This document shows positions 1 to 8,199 of a stretch of 64,000 nucleotides of DNA, in pieces. The DNA comes from Qaidamihabitans albus (GTDB lineage Bacteria; Actinomycetota; Actinomycetes; Mycobacteriales; Pseudonocardiaceae): the NCBI RefSeq assembly GCF_016464705.1, contig NZ_JAEHOB010000015.1:1-64000 (forward strand), read 5' to 3'. Made by a program: the position numbers and the translations under genes. The stretch's first letter is position 1. The number at the start of each line of letters is the position of its first letter. A model generated the notes under the pieces. It did no database searches. It was given only the letters and a program-made list of their open reading frames with translations, and was not told the origin of the DNA.

Positions 1-70
1 TGGCGTCACGCTGGCACACAGCACCACATTCGACACGAACCGACACACACAGCTACCATCGGATTTGGTC

Positions 71-457
71 AGAGCCCGATCAACTGTGTAAGGCCGTGGT
101 CTACTTGTTGATGTTGATGCGGTCGCTGAATTGGATGGCGAACGCGTTGAGGGTAGCTTTCCAGCCGTTGGAGCGGGTGATGCCGATGACGCCGTCTGGG
201 CGTGTCATGGCGCGGACGTTGAGGTAGAGCGTTTTCAACGCTGCTTGTTCGGACGGGAAAGCTCCGCGGTTGCGGGTGGCTTTGCGTAGCCGGGCGTTGA
301 GCGATTCGATCACGTTCGTCGTGTAGAGCGCCCGCCGGATCTCCACCGGATACGCCAAAAATGTTGTGAACTCCTCCCACGCGGTCCGCCACATGCGAGG
401 GATCGCCGGATAGCGCTGGCCGATCTCACCAGCCTCCAGCTGATCCAACGCTGGTAT
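71..457 (-). pseudogene. IS256-family transposase, C-terminal remnant
   Basis: About 115 codons remain of a mutator/IS256-type transposase, ending at the stop codon at 101. The family signature around NVIESLNARLRK and the region up to LKTLYLNVRA are clear. Intact family members are about 400 residues, so roughly the first 70% (including most of the DDE core) is missing and the element is dead. Beyond the stop, the stretch at about 71–95 looks like a terminal inverted repeat end. The other boundary, near 455–460, abuts the broken membrane-protein gene that follows, so this copy arrived by insertion and later lost its front half. Confidence 0.85.
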
Positions 458-654
458 TGGAAGATTTCGTTAGCAGGCTCGACTCGAGTTCTCCATTTCT
501 TACGGTCCAACAGGCCGGCACAGGCGACGACAGCGCCCAGGGGCACGGCCACGAAGGCGATCCTCCTCCGGTGCAGGTTGTCGGTCTCGTACCGCCCGAG
601 CACCGCGCCCAGGCCATGCTCCGTTGCGTCGTTGCCCTTCCATGCGTCGGCCAC
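458..654 (-). pseudogene. Truncated small membrane protein, cut by the IS remnant
   Basis: From a GTG at 654 the frame reads a charged N-terminus, the segment GLGAVLGRYETDNLHRRR, one hydrophobic membrane segment (VAVPLGAVVACAGLL) and then KKWRTRVEPANEIFQYQR. At that point it runs into the transposase remnant. The pattern of polar head, RRR and transmembrane helix looks like the N-terminal anchor of a larger protein of unknown function that has lost its remainder. It starts 39 bases downstream of the WXG100-like gene on the same strand, so it was probably part of that operon. No strong ribosome site is visible and the start is uncertain. Confidence 0.4.
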
Positions 655-692
655 TGTACGAATGCGGACGGCAGGCCCGGTCTCCGGCGGGC

Positions 693-1040
693 CTACTGAC
701 CGCGTTGCGTGGGATCTGCCGGGTCCGCGCCCGTCAGGCCGCGGACGGTGCTCGTGCCGCGCGTGTTGGCGGCCAGGTAGTCGTCGACGCAACATTGCGC
801 GTCGTCACACGTGTTGCGGTACGAGACGGGAATGGCGTCCGCGCGCGCCATCAGGCGTTCGGCAATCGGCAGGTACCTCGCCCGGAACGCCTGCGAGATG
901 GCGTCGTTGCCCACTCCGGACAGGCCGGCGATGAGTGCCTCCCGGCGGCGACGCCACGCCGAGTCGAACGCCTCACCCGCCGCCCGAAGCCGGCTGGTTC
1001 CCCGGGTCACCCCGTCCGGATCCATGTCGTATCGCGTCAT
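693..1040 (-). CDS. WXG100-like / ESX-associated helical protein
   Basis: A 115-residue, mostly helical protein. The ATG at 1040 is preceded by a strong AGGAGG site, so longer in-frame starts are unlikely. It opens with MTRYDMDPDGVTRG, the typical way actinobacterial proteins of the WXG100 / type VII target class begin, and continues with long amphipathic helices and a central W (DSAWRRRRE). No clean WxG turn is visible. Its position beside an effector-like gene and an ESX locus supports a role as a secreted partner or chaperone. The family assignment rests on size, helix pattern and context. Confidence 0.6.
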   Translation of the reverse strand: MTRYDMDPDGVTRGTSRLRAAGEAFDSAWRRRREALIAGLSGVGNDAISQAFRARYLPIAERLMARADAIPVSYRNTCDDAQCCVDDYLAANTRGTSTVRGLTGADPADPTQRGQ

Positions 1041-1059
1041 CGGTCGCCTCCTATGGGTC

Positions 1060-1386
1060 TCACGCGGTCGTGTGCCGCGGTCGCGGGTTCCCGGCAAGGC
1101 CGCGGTGTTCGTCCGGGATGACCGCGTCGAGCAGCACCAGGTCGAAGGGCACGGCCTGCATCAGCGGCGCGAGCATGGTGGTCGGGCAGACCACCCAGGG
1201 CTGGTCGTCGCCGCAGCAGGACTGAAGCCGGTCGAGCGCCGAGTAGACCAGCAGTGCCACGCGGTGGTCCTTCGTGCGCCGGTACTCGACGACAGCGTCC
1301 TGGGGGTTCCTGACGTGCTCGACGCACGGGAGGTAGACGACCGGCGGGAGTGTTCGGGCGGGGTCGCTTCTCGCTGTGTCCAACAT
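1060..1386 (-). CDS. SAV_915-type small conserved protein
   Basis: 108 residues. The start at 1386 is chosen because AGGAGA lies just upstream and similarity begins a few residues later. The core PPVVYLPCVEHVRNPQ, followed by a stretch ending in LLVYSALDRLQSCCG, matches the small SseB-like proteins annotated as the SAV_915 family, common in actinobacteria beside ESX substrates. Such proteins are predicted cytosolic alpha/beta folds, and the biochemical role is unknown. It lies between the effector-like gene upstream and the WXG100-like gene downstream, all on the reverse strand with short gaps, so the three probably form one transcript. Confidence 0.7.
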   Translation of the reverse strand: MLDTARSDPARTLPPVVYLPCVEHVRNPQDAVVEYRRTKDHRVALLVYSALDRLQSCCGDDQPWVVCPTTMLAPLMQAVPFDLVLLDAVIPDEHRGLAGNPRPRHTTA

Positions 1387-1432
1387 GGCTTCTCCTGATT
1401 CTGTCGTGGACAGGGCGGTCCGCGATGGGCGC

Positions 1433-2863
1433 TCAGAAAAGGGCATTCCAGGCCTCGCGGATCTTGCTGTTGATCGCGGCATCGGCGGAGTCGGCGGCGT
1501 CCACGAGCGAGGAGGCCGTGTCGCCCAGCGAGTTGACTCCGTCGAGGAGCGCTCCTCCTGGGTCGGAGAAGCCGTTCTCGAACAGCGAGTCGACTGCGCC
1601 GGAGGCGATGACTCCCGCACCAAGCCCGATCAGGGCACCGGGGATCGCGCCGATGCCCGCGCCGCCCACAGCACCGGCCACGGCTCCCGCCGCGGCGGGA
1701 GCCGCGATACTCGCCAGCAATCCGGCGCCGTTCGACGCCGCGGCCTGCACGAGCGACTCCCTTTCATCGGGCGGTCCCGCGTGGGCGTCGTGGGCCGCAC
1801 TGGCGATCGCCAGGGGCAGACCGAGCGCGCCGCCCGCCACCTTCCCGGCCTTCAGCACCTTCGGAGCGACATCGTCGAGTCCCTGGGCCGCGACGGTGGA
1901 CGCGTGCCGCTCGGCGAGGAGGTTGGCTCCGGCATCGAGCGCGCCGCTGCCCGCGGCGTACAGCGCCGGCGTGGGGTCGCCGGCACCAGGCAGCGGGGCT
2001 TCGACGCGGTCCCAGCCGGGATCGTTCATGATGTTGGCCGCCGCCTGGTTGGCGATGTCGCGATTGCCGTCGACAGTGATGTCGACGATGCGCCGGGCCG
2101 CGACGTCGCGTTCGCCGGGCGGGAGTGTCGAAGTGGCGAGATAGTAGCCGGGTGCCTGCCGAGCGGTGTTCTGCTCGATCGCGTCCGTGGCCGCCCGGGC
2201 CTGCTCTCCCGCACGGCGTACCTGTTCGTCCATCGCCCTGGCGCTGTCGCCGACGCCGCGCGTTTCCTCGAGCGAGGAATCCGTCCGCCGCCGCAGTTCC
2301 TCCTGAGCCGGGTCCTGCCACGACTCGCTGACGGCCGCCACGCCACCCGAGCCGTCCGCGTGCGCGGCGTCGGCATCGCCACCGGTGCCGTTCCACTGCT
2401 GGCCGAGATCGTCGAGTATCCCCGCCGGCGTTTGGAGGTTCGGACCTTCGTTTCGGACGGTCGTCGCGAACTCGTCGTCCAGCGGCAGGATCCCGTCGGC
2501 TTCCCGTTCCTCGCCGGCACCCTCGCCCGGCGCGTCGTCGGTCTCCCGCATCTGGCCGCCGGGGATGGTTCCCGGTACGTCCTCCCCGGCGTCCGCGGCC
2601 GGTGCTTCCTGTCCGGGCTGCTCCGTGCCCCCGGACTCGGGTGCCTGGGTTCCATCATCGGCCGGTGCGGCGTCGGCGGGCTCGCTCGCCGTCGTGGCGT
2701 CCGCGGGTGCGTCCTGCTCCGGGGCGGGTTCCTCTTCCGCGGGCGCCGGGGCCTCCGGGGAGGCTTCCGGCGGTGCCTCCGCCTCCGCAGCGGGTGGCGG
2801 GGCGCCGGCGCTGTCGGTGCCGCCCCCGCCGGCGCCGGAACCGTCGTCGGAAGGTGCCGTCAT
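1433..2863 (-). CDS. Large ESX-associated protein with glycine-zipper hydrophobic tail
   Basis: 476 residues. The start at 2863 has a GAGAGG ribosome site. Residues 1–130 are a disordered Ala/Pro/Glu-rich region. Residues 130–330 are helical and charged. Residues 340–430 form a hydrophobic Gly/Ala-rich glycine-zipper block (AAGAVAGAVGGAGIGAIPGA). The C-terminal 45 residues return to an amphipathic helix. There is no signal peptide. The architecture recalls toxins and pore-forming effectors carried by type VII secretion, where a helical head is followed by a membrane-inserting segment, but no enzymatic toxin domain is recognisable. The two small genes downstream would be natural partners. Function is inferred from context only. 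Confidence 0.55.
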   Translation of the reverse strand: MTAPSDDGSGAGGGGTDSAGAPPPAAEAEAPPEASPEAPAPAEEEPAPEQDAPADATTASEPADAAPADDGTQAPESGGTEQPGQEAPAADAGEDVPGTIPGGQMRETDDAPGEGAGEEREADGILPLDDEFATTVRNEGPNLQTPAGILDDLGQQWNGTGGDADAAHADGSGGVAAVSESWQDPAQEELRRRTDSSLEETRGVGDSARAMDEQVRRAGEQARAATDAIEQNTARQAPGYYLATSTLPPGERDVAARRIVDITVDGNRDIANQAAANIMNDPGWDRVEAPLPGAGDPTPALYAAGSGALDAGANLLAERHASTVAAQGLDDVAPKVLKAGKVAGGALGLPLAIASAAHDAHAGPPDERESLVQAAASNGAGLLASIAAPAAAGAVAGAVGGAGIGAIPGALIGLGAGVIASGAVDSLFENGFSDPGGALLDGVNSLGDTASSLVDAADSADAAINSKIREAWNALF

Positions 2864-2997
2864 CTCGTACCTCTCGGAACTGGAGAAGGAGCTTGTCGTC
2901 TCGCGTCAGTGTCGCCCGGCCCGGGTGCCGGCGGCGTGGTCTGTCCGCTTGCTGCCAGTAGCGCCGGCCGCCGGCCCGGCGCGGCCATGCTGGGCAC

Positions 2998-3300
2998 ATG
3001 CCGACTTCCGAGAACAGCACCGAGCGACAGCAACATGAACGCGGACGCGGGTGGCTGCTGTCACTGGCCTCGATCCTGCTGTGGGAGGCCGTGCTCACGC
3101 TCGTCGTCCTTGTCGCCGCCGGGCCCCCCGACCCGGACGGCCTCTACTATTCGTACGGCCCCGCGCTCGTCACCGTGGCCCTGTTCGGCACGCCGCTGAC
3201 CTACCTCGTCGGCTGGCGCCGTCCCCGGCCGTTCCACCAGCTGGCGCTGTTCGCTCTGCCGGTCTTCCTGATCTGCCTGGGACTCACCCAGTACGCGTGA
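2998..3300 (+). CDS. Small three-helix membrane protein
   Basis: 100 residues. The hydrophilic N-terminus is followed by three predicted membrane helices at about 20–42, 53–70 and 78–97. It is not recognised as a named family. Its stop at 3300 overlaps by 17 bases the end of the convergent membrane-protein gene, so both genes end in the same few bases with no room for a terminator between them. Codon use is typical of the neighbourhood and the hydrophobic pattern is regular, which supports a real gene. Confidence 0.6.
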   Translation: MPTSENSTERQQHERGRGWLLSLASILLWEAVLTLVVLVAAGPPDPDGLYYSYGPALVTVALFGTPLTYLVGWRRPRPFHQLALFALPVFLICLGLTQYA

Positions 3301-3712
3301 CGGATTCCGCCGGCGCGGGGCGCAGCCAGGCGCTGACGTCGGCGCGGAACAGATGCGCGATCACGAGGACCGCCAGCACGATCCCGACCACGCCCTGGAC
3401 GGCGCCCTGGACGACGGCGAGGAGACCGCTGATCACCGTGAGCACCTCGAGCACCGCCACCACGATCCTCGCCCCCGGAACCCGGCGGCCCAGTAGCACG
3501 GCGCACCCGATCAGCACGACCGCGACGGCCACCGATACGTAGGCGAGCACGTACTGCAACCCCGGCACCGAGCGGCCGTGCTCGGCATCCTCCGCGGCGA
3601 AGTACAGCAGCAGGACTCCCATGGCACCGTTGGACAGCACCTGAAACGCCAGGATGCCCAGCGAGACCTTCAGAGAGAACGGCATCCGCGGCCGCTGCGT
3701 GGTCTGTTCCAT
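3284..3712 (-). CDS. Four-helix membrane protein, unknown function
   Basis: 142 residues. The ATG at 3712 is preceded by AAAGGCAG. There are four hydrophobic helices at about 14–38, 52–73, 83–100 and 103–120, and a short polar tail ending in RTG. Small integral-membrane proteins of this kind are frequent in actinobacteria, often next to regulators, and carry no catalytic motif. It is divergent from the response regulator that starts 107 bases away and may share its control region. No confident family name. Confidence 0.6.
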   Translation of the reverse strand: MEQTTQRPRMPFSLKVSLGILAFQVLSNGAMGVLLLYFAAEDAEHGRSVPGLQYVLAYVSVAVAVVLIGCAVLLGRRVPGARIVVAVLEVLTVISGLLAVVQGAVQGVVGIVLAVLVIAHLFRADVSAWLRPAPAESVTRTG

Positions 3713-3818
3713 GTCACTGCCTTTCACGTTCGGGTATCCGGTTGGATGCCACGGTGCTGCACGGCGAATGAGGATTTGATGACAGGCACCGGCCGCACAC
3801 TGCGCTAACCTCGCGCAC

Positions 3819-4499
3819 GTGCGCGTACTGGTGGCCGAGGACGACGAGAACCTGCGGGTGGCGGTGGAGGCGGCTCTGCGGGGTTCAGGGCTCGCCGTCG
3901 ACACGGCAGCCGACCTCCGGGAGGCCGACGAGGCGCTCGCCGTCAACGCCTACGACTGCGTGGTCTTCGACCGGATGCTGCCCGCGGGCGACGCGCTGCC
4001 CTACGTCGAGCGCCGCCGGCAGGCGGGATGGACGGTCCCGGTGCTGTTCCTCACCGCGCGCGACACGGTGCGCGACCGCATCGCGGGGCTCGCGTGGGCC
4101 GACGATTACCTGGTCAAGCCGTTCGCGGTGCCGGAGCTCGTGGTCAGGGTGCGCAGCCTGTGCCGCCGCAGCGGCCTGCCCACGCCGTCGGTGCTGCGGT
4201 GGCGGGACCTCGAACTGGATGTCGGCGCGCACGAGGCCAGGCGCGGCGGCACCGGACTGCGCCTCACGCGCAAGGAGTTCGCCGTCCTCGAACGGCTTGT
4301 CGCCGCGGCGGGCGACACGGTGGGCAGGACGGAGCTGATCGCCGCGGTGTGGGACGAGCTCGTGCCGCCCGCGTCCAACGTCCTGGACGTGCTGATCACG
4401 CAGCTGCGGCGCAAGCTCGGCCCTCCGCCGGTGCTGCACACCGTGCGCGGCGTCGGGTACCTGCTCGGCGACCCGGCCCCGCCCGCTCAGAACGGCTGA
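3819..4499 (+). CDS. OmpR/PhoB-type response regulator (orphan)
   Basis: 226 residues from a GTG start. The receiver domain (1–115) has the acidic pocket EDD at 8–10, phospho-acceptor D51 in VVFDRMLP, T79 and K100 (VKPF). The C-terminal winged helix (about 130–220) carries the usual [12 protein letters not shown] and [10 protein letters not shown] signatures. No kinase gene adjoins it. It is clearly paralogous to the regulator at 9954, which does have a kinase. Relative to that copy it lacks one residue in the beta4–alpha4 loop (GLAWADDYL against GFEHGGDDYL). Its stop overlaps the convergent EccA-like gene by 13 bases, and it may answer to the kinase at 10637. Confidence 0.9.
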   Translation: MRVLVAEDDENLRVAVEAALRGSGLAVDTAADLREADEALAVNAYDCVVFDRMLPAGDALPYVERRRQAGWTVPVLFLTARDTVRDRIAGLAWADDYLVKPFAVPELVVRVRSLCRRSGLPTPSVLRWRDLELDVGAHEARRGGTGLRLTRKEFAVLERLVAAAGDTVGRTELIAAVWDELVPPASNVLDVLITQLRRKLGPPPVLHTVRGVGYLLGDPAPPAQNG

Positions 4500-6169
4500 G
4501 CGCCCTCGATGGCGCCGAGTACGTCAGCGACCGTGAGGCCGCGTAGCTCAGCGGCGTCCGGTATCCGGCCGAGCCGGCGCAGCCGACCGGACTGGACCTT
4601 CCTGATCGCCTCGAACAACCGCCGTGCGTCGCGGGCGTTGCCGAAGCCCGGCTCGGTGGAGATCCGGCCGAAGTATGCGGCGAGCGCCGGCTCGGACCGA
4701 GAGTCCAGCTCGTAGTCCCCCGCGGTCACCATCCGGCCGATGATGCCGACCAGCTCGTCCGGGGTGTAGTCCTCGAACTCGACAGTCTTCGCGAACCGCG
4801 AGGCGAGGCCGGGATTGGCGGCGAGGAACTGGCGCATCTCGGCCGTGTAGCCCGCGACGATCACCGCGATCCGCTCGCGATGGTCCTCCATCAGCTTCAC
4901 CAGCGTGTCGATGGCCTCCTGCCCGAAGTCGCCACCGGAGGCGGGCTGCCGGGCCAGCGTGTACGCCTCGTCGATGAACAGCACGCCGCCGAGCGCCTCC
5001 TCGAAGACCCCCGCGGTCTTCTCGGCCGTGTGGCCGATGTACTGACCGACCAGATCCCGGCGCGACACCTCCCGGAACTCCCCGGCGGGCAGCACGCCGA
5101 GCTCGCGCAGGAGTTTGCCGTAGGTGCGCGCGACGGTCGTCTTACCCGTGCCGGGCGCCCCGGCGAAGACCAGGTGGTGACTGAGCGCGCCGGTGGCCAG
5201 CCCCGCGCGCGAGCGCCACGCGTTCACCTGAATCTCGTCGACCAGCGAACGCACCTCGGCCTTCACACCGGGCAACCCCACCATGGCGTCCAGGTCCGCG
5301 AGCAGCCCGTCGAGCGGTCCGGAACCGTCCGCGGAGGCGGTGGGCTCGGCGACGATCGTCGCCGTCGCCGTGCCGGCGAGCCGGATGGCCGGCTCGGCGG
5401 TACCGGTCACGTCACACCCCTCGATCGTGCCTCCACAGTGCGGTCCCACGTCGATGCCGACGCCGAGGGCTTCGCTGACGGACAGGTGACGGAGCACGGG
5501 CTCGCCACGGTGCGCCACCGCGATCCCGGCCTGGCTCGTCCTGCAGACCCGGCAGTTCTCCACGACCGGACGTGCGTGCTGGTAGATGTAGAACCCGCGC
5601 TGGCCGCAGCCGCCGATCGTGCACGACCGGATCACGGGGTCGGCCCCGAGCCCGACGATCACACCGTCCGCGGCGATGTCGCTGATCGTGACGTTCTCGA
5701 CAACCCCGGAGGTGCCCTCCAGCACCAGCCCGTGCTCCGCTCCCGTGATGGTGACGTCCGTGATGGACAGCGGGCCCGGGCCACGGACCGCCACACCCGG
5801 CCCTCGCTCGGCGCTCACCGTGCAGCCGTCGACGGTCAGCTCCGCGTTCTCCACCTGGACGCCCGCGGCGGCGCCCGCGCGCACCGTGAGCCCGCGCACG
5901 ACGAGCACGCCGCCGCGAGCCCACAGCACGGGGACGTCGGCGCCGCTGCCGTCGAGCACCACCTCCGCGCCCTCGGCCGCACGCAGGGTCAGACTGCGGT
6001 CGAGCAGCTCGAGTGTCTCGGCATAGGTCCCCGCCGAGATGGACACGCACGCGCCGTCGGGCGCACCCAGCACCGCCTCGCCGAGGGTGGGGTAGGCACC
6101 GTGCCTGCCGGGGTCGACCAGGACGGTGCGCGGCGTGACCGGGGCCTTCACCGGCGCGGCCTCAGTCAT
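4487..6169 (-). CDS. eccA: EccA-like AAA+ ATPase fused to a right-handed beta-helix
   Basis: 560 residues. Residues 15–270 are a right-handed parallel beta-helix of short repeats with V/I/G-rich rungs. Residues 290–555 are a CbxX/CfqX-type AAA+ ATPase with Walker A GAPGTGKT (337–344), Walker B VLFIDEA (396–402) and an arginine finger in ASRF (R458). EccA proteins are cytosolic ATPases that help secretion substrates or their chaperones in type VII systems. Here the usual TPR-like N-terminal domain is replaced by a beta-helix. The start overlaps the end of the LuxR-type gene by 8 bases, so it is the last gene of the SARP–EccE–LuxR–EccA operon. Confidence 0.85.
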   Translation of the reverse strand: MTEAAPVKAPVTPRTVLVDPGRHGAYPTLGEAVLGAPDGACVSISAGTYAETLELLDRSLTLRAAEGAEVVLDGSGADVPVLWARGGVLVVRGLTVRAGAAAGVQVENAELTVDGCTVSAERGPGVAVRGPGPLSITDVTITGAEHGLVLEGTSGVVENVTISDIAADGVIVGLGADPVIRSCTIGGCGQRGFYIYQHARPVVENCRVCRTSQAGIAVAHRGEPVLRHLSVSEALGVGIDVGPHCGGTIEGCDVTGTAEPAIRLAGTATATIVAEPTASADGSGPLDGLLADLDAMVGLPGVKAEVRSLVDEIQVNAWRSRAGLATGALSHHLVFAGAPGTGKTTVARTYGKLLRELGVLPAGEFREVSRRDLVGQYIGHTAEKTAGVFEEALGGVLFIDEAYTLARQPASGGDFGQEAIDTLVKLMEDHRERIAVIVAGYTAEMRQFLAANPGLASRFAKTVEFEDYTPDELVGIIGRMVTAGDYELDSRSEPALAAYFGRISTEPGFGNARDARRLFEAIRKVQSGRLRRLGRIPDAAELRGLTVADVLGAIEGAQPF

Positions 6170-6893
6170 CGGCAGCCCCCTCCAGCCAGCCGCGGTCGGC
6201 GGCCTTGGCTCCTGCCTGGAACCGGCTGCGAGCGCCGAGCCGGTCCATCAGGCTCGACACCATGCGCCGCACGGTCCGCACCGAGACGCCGAGTGCGGCC
6301 GCCGCCGACTCGTCCGTACAGCCCGCCGACAACAGCGACAGCAGGTCCCGGTCCCGCCTGTCCAGCCCGGCAGGCCTGGGCCGCGGGTTCCCGGTCAGCG
6401 GCACCGCCGACGGCCAAAGGCATTCGACCAGCTCGGTGATCGTTCCGACGACGCTCGGCAGCCGGAACACGGCCACGTCGGCGACATCGGCGGCACCATC
6501 GTGCCCGCCCTGCCGCTCGGCGGGCACGATGGCGAACGCCCTGTCGACGACGAGCGCCTCGACGGGCACGGTGGGCATCGTGCGGATCTCCGCGCCGTCC
6601 TGGGCGAGCTGCGCGAGACGCTGCGACGCTCCGGCCGCGATCCGCGCGTGGTCGGGGAACAGCATCCGGTACCGGACGCCGCGCCGCAGGTTGGCGTGGT
6701 CGATCCGGCGGAAGGCCGTCACCGGGTCGCCGGGCGCGCCGCACAGCGAGCTGACGACGAGCACCTCCCGTTGTGCGGCGGCCAGCTTCGCCGTCACGCG
6801 CGCGTGCCGCGACACCGGCTGGCACGAGGCGTGTCCCTGGAGGACCGCGAGCCGCGGCGGCGCCTCGCGCAGGTCGGGCAGCGGCTGGGTCAT
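6162..6893 (-). CDS. LuxR-type HTH transcriptional regulator
   Basis: 243 residues. The ATG at 6893 shares one base with the EccE stop and has GGAGGA upstream. The N-terminal half (10–160) looks like the phospholipase-D-like sensing fold found in many actinobacterial LuxR-type regulators. The C-terminal DNA-binding domain (about 175–235) includes [14 protein letters not shown] and [18 protein letters not shown]. There is no receiver Asp and no membrane segment, so the signal is unknown. The tight coupling between EccE and EccA argues that it controls the secretion locus itself. Confidence 0.8.
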   Translation of the reverse strand: MTQPLPDLREAPPRLAVLQGHASCQPVSRHARVTAKLAAAQREVLVVSSLCGAPGDPVTAFRRIDHANLRRGVRYRMLFPDHARIAAGASQRLAQLAQDGAEIRTMPTVPVEALVVDRAFAIVPAERQGGHDGAADVADVAVFRLPSVVGTITELVECLWPSAVPLTGNPRPRPAGLDRRDRDLLSLLSAGCTDESAAAALGVSVRTVRRMVSSLMDRLGARSRFQAGAKAADRGWLEGAADD

Positions 6894-8188
6894 CACGGGG
6901 TTCCTCCGATCGGCAGCGACGCGGCGACCGCCGCGGCGTGTTGGTTGTCCATGCGCTCGAGGTGGATGCCGGGTGGCGGCGTCCTCAGCAGCCACCCGGT
7001 CGCCGCATCGACGGCGGCGTCGGTGGTCGCGGCCACCCGGACCACCGCGGCGTGGCCCGGCACGGTGACGGAAAAGGTGCAGGCGGTGCCGGGGACGGCG
7101 GCGAGCACGTGGTGCAGCAGGCGCACGCGGGCCACCGGTGATCGCGTTCCCAGGCCCGAAAGGCGCAGGCCAGCCTGCGCGATCGACCCGGCACGCCAGT
7201 ACCGGCGGTCCTCCCGGATCGCTGCTCTGCCCGGCCCGGTGTGGGTCAGCGCGGCGAGCGTCGCGAGGACCTCGTCCTCCGTCAGCGCGGTCAGGGGCCC
7301 GCCCGCAAGGCCCGTCCTCTTCAGCCTGCGGTGCAGCTTGCGCACGGCGTTGCTCACGGCCACGAGCAGCGGGGCGTCGTCCGCGAAACCCGGGTCGCGC
7401 ACGGCCCTGACGACCAGCCACGCGCGGGTCTGGTCCGCCTGCCGGGGGCCTCGGTGCACGACGAGCTGGAACCGGACCGCCGGCTGTCCCGGCTCGGCGG
7501 CGTCGCCGAGCGACGCGCCCGAGAGCGCGAACTCGACGAGCGCGGCGGCGCCGGCGTCGGCGGGCCGCAGCACGGCGACGAGCTCCTCGGCGCGGCTGAC
7601 GACACCCGAGGGCGTCCCGGCCAGCGTCGCGGTGCGCACGCTCGCTCCCGGCGCCAGGGTCCCGAGCAGCAGCCGGGCCCCGTCGGCGCCGGGCAGGTCC
7701 CGCTCGCGACGGCGCAGCAGCAGCAGGACCCGCTGCGCCAGCTCGTCGGACAGCCACCTGCCGCGCACCCGCACCGCGGTGCAGCCCAGCAGTGCCACCG
7801 CCGTCGGCACCAGGACGATGACCACCGGCCACGGTCCGGCCGCCGCGAGGAACACGAGCACGAGAGCGAGCTGCCAGCAGACGATGCGCAGCACCGGCAG
7901 GCCGAGCGGTTCCCGGTGAGCGGGCCGCTCGCGCGGCCGCGAGGGCACTGCCTGTCCGGCCTGCTCGGCGTGCTGCACCGGGATCGGTGCCGTGGTGGTC
8001 TCCGGACGGTCCCGGACCGCTGTCTCGGCGGCGGCAGGCCGTGCGACCGGTTGTCGCGCCGCGGCGGCTCGCGCCGCGGCGGCGACGGTGGCGACCGGCA
8101 GGGTGGCACCTCGCGGTGCGGCCTTCCCGGCCTGCTCCGGTCTCGCCCCGCTCGCGGCGGCAAGCTCCTGCTGTTCCCCCACAGTCAT
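6893..8188 (-). CDS. eccE: Type VII secretion protein EccE
   Basis: 431 residues. The ATG at 8188 lies 12 bases after the SARP gene. A long Ala-rich cytoplasmic leader (1–95) is followed by a pair of membrane helices (about 97–140) and a large soluble domain. Around 200–330 this domain has the EccE features of a VVHRGPRQAD segment and RTGLAGGPLTALTEDE. EccE is the peripheral membrane component of the ESX core complex, at the outer edge of the EccBCDE hexamer. Here it lies 11 kb from eccD and eccB, inside a regulatory operon, which is an unusual arrangement. Assignment rests on topology, these segments and context. Confidence 0.8.
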   Translation of the reverse strand: MTVGEQQELAAASGARPEQAGKAAPRGATLPVATVAAAARAAAARQPVARPAAAETAVRDRPETTTAPIPVQHAEQAGQAVPSRPRERPAHREPLGLPVLRIVCWQLALVLVFLAAAGPWPVVIVLVPTAVALLGCTAVRVRGRWLSDELAQRVLLLLRRRERDLPGADGARLLLGTLAPGASVRTATLAGTPSGVVSRAEELVAVLRPADAGAAALVEFALSGASLGDAAEPGQPAVRFQLVVHRGPRQADQTRAWLVVRAVRDPGFADDAPLLVAVSNAVRKLHRRLKRTGLAGGPLTALTEDEVLATLAALTHTGPGRAAIREDRRYWRAGSIAQAGLRLSGLGTRSPVARVRLLHHVLAAVPGTACTFSVTVPGHAAVVRVAATTDAAVDAATGWLLRTPPPGIHLERMDNQHAAAVAASLPIGGTP

Positions 8189-8199
8189 CACCGGTTCCC

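Noticed and set aside
1376-3199. Long forward frame of about 600 codons opposite the effector-like gene
   Set aside because: Arg/Gly-rich with no domains; a codon-bias shadow of the reverse-strand genes, which have ribosome sites and coherent helices.
4880-6439. Forward frame of 519 codons opposite the EccA-like gene
   Set aside because: Shadow of the ATPase and beta-helix coding strand; no domains.
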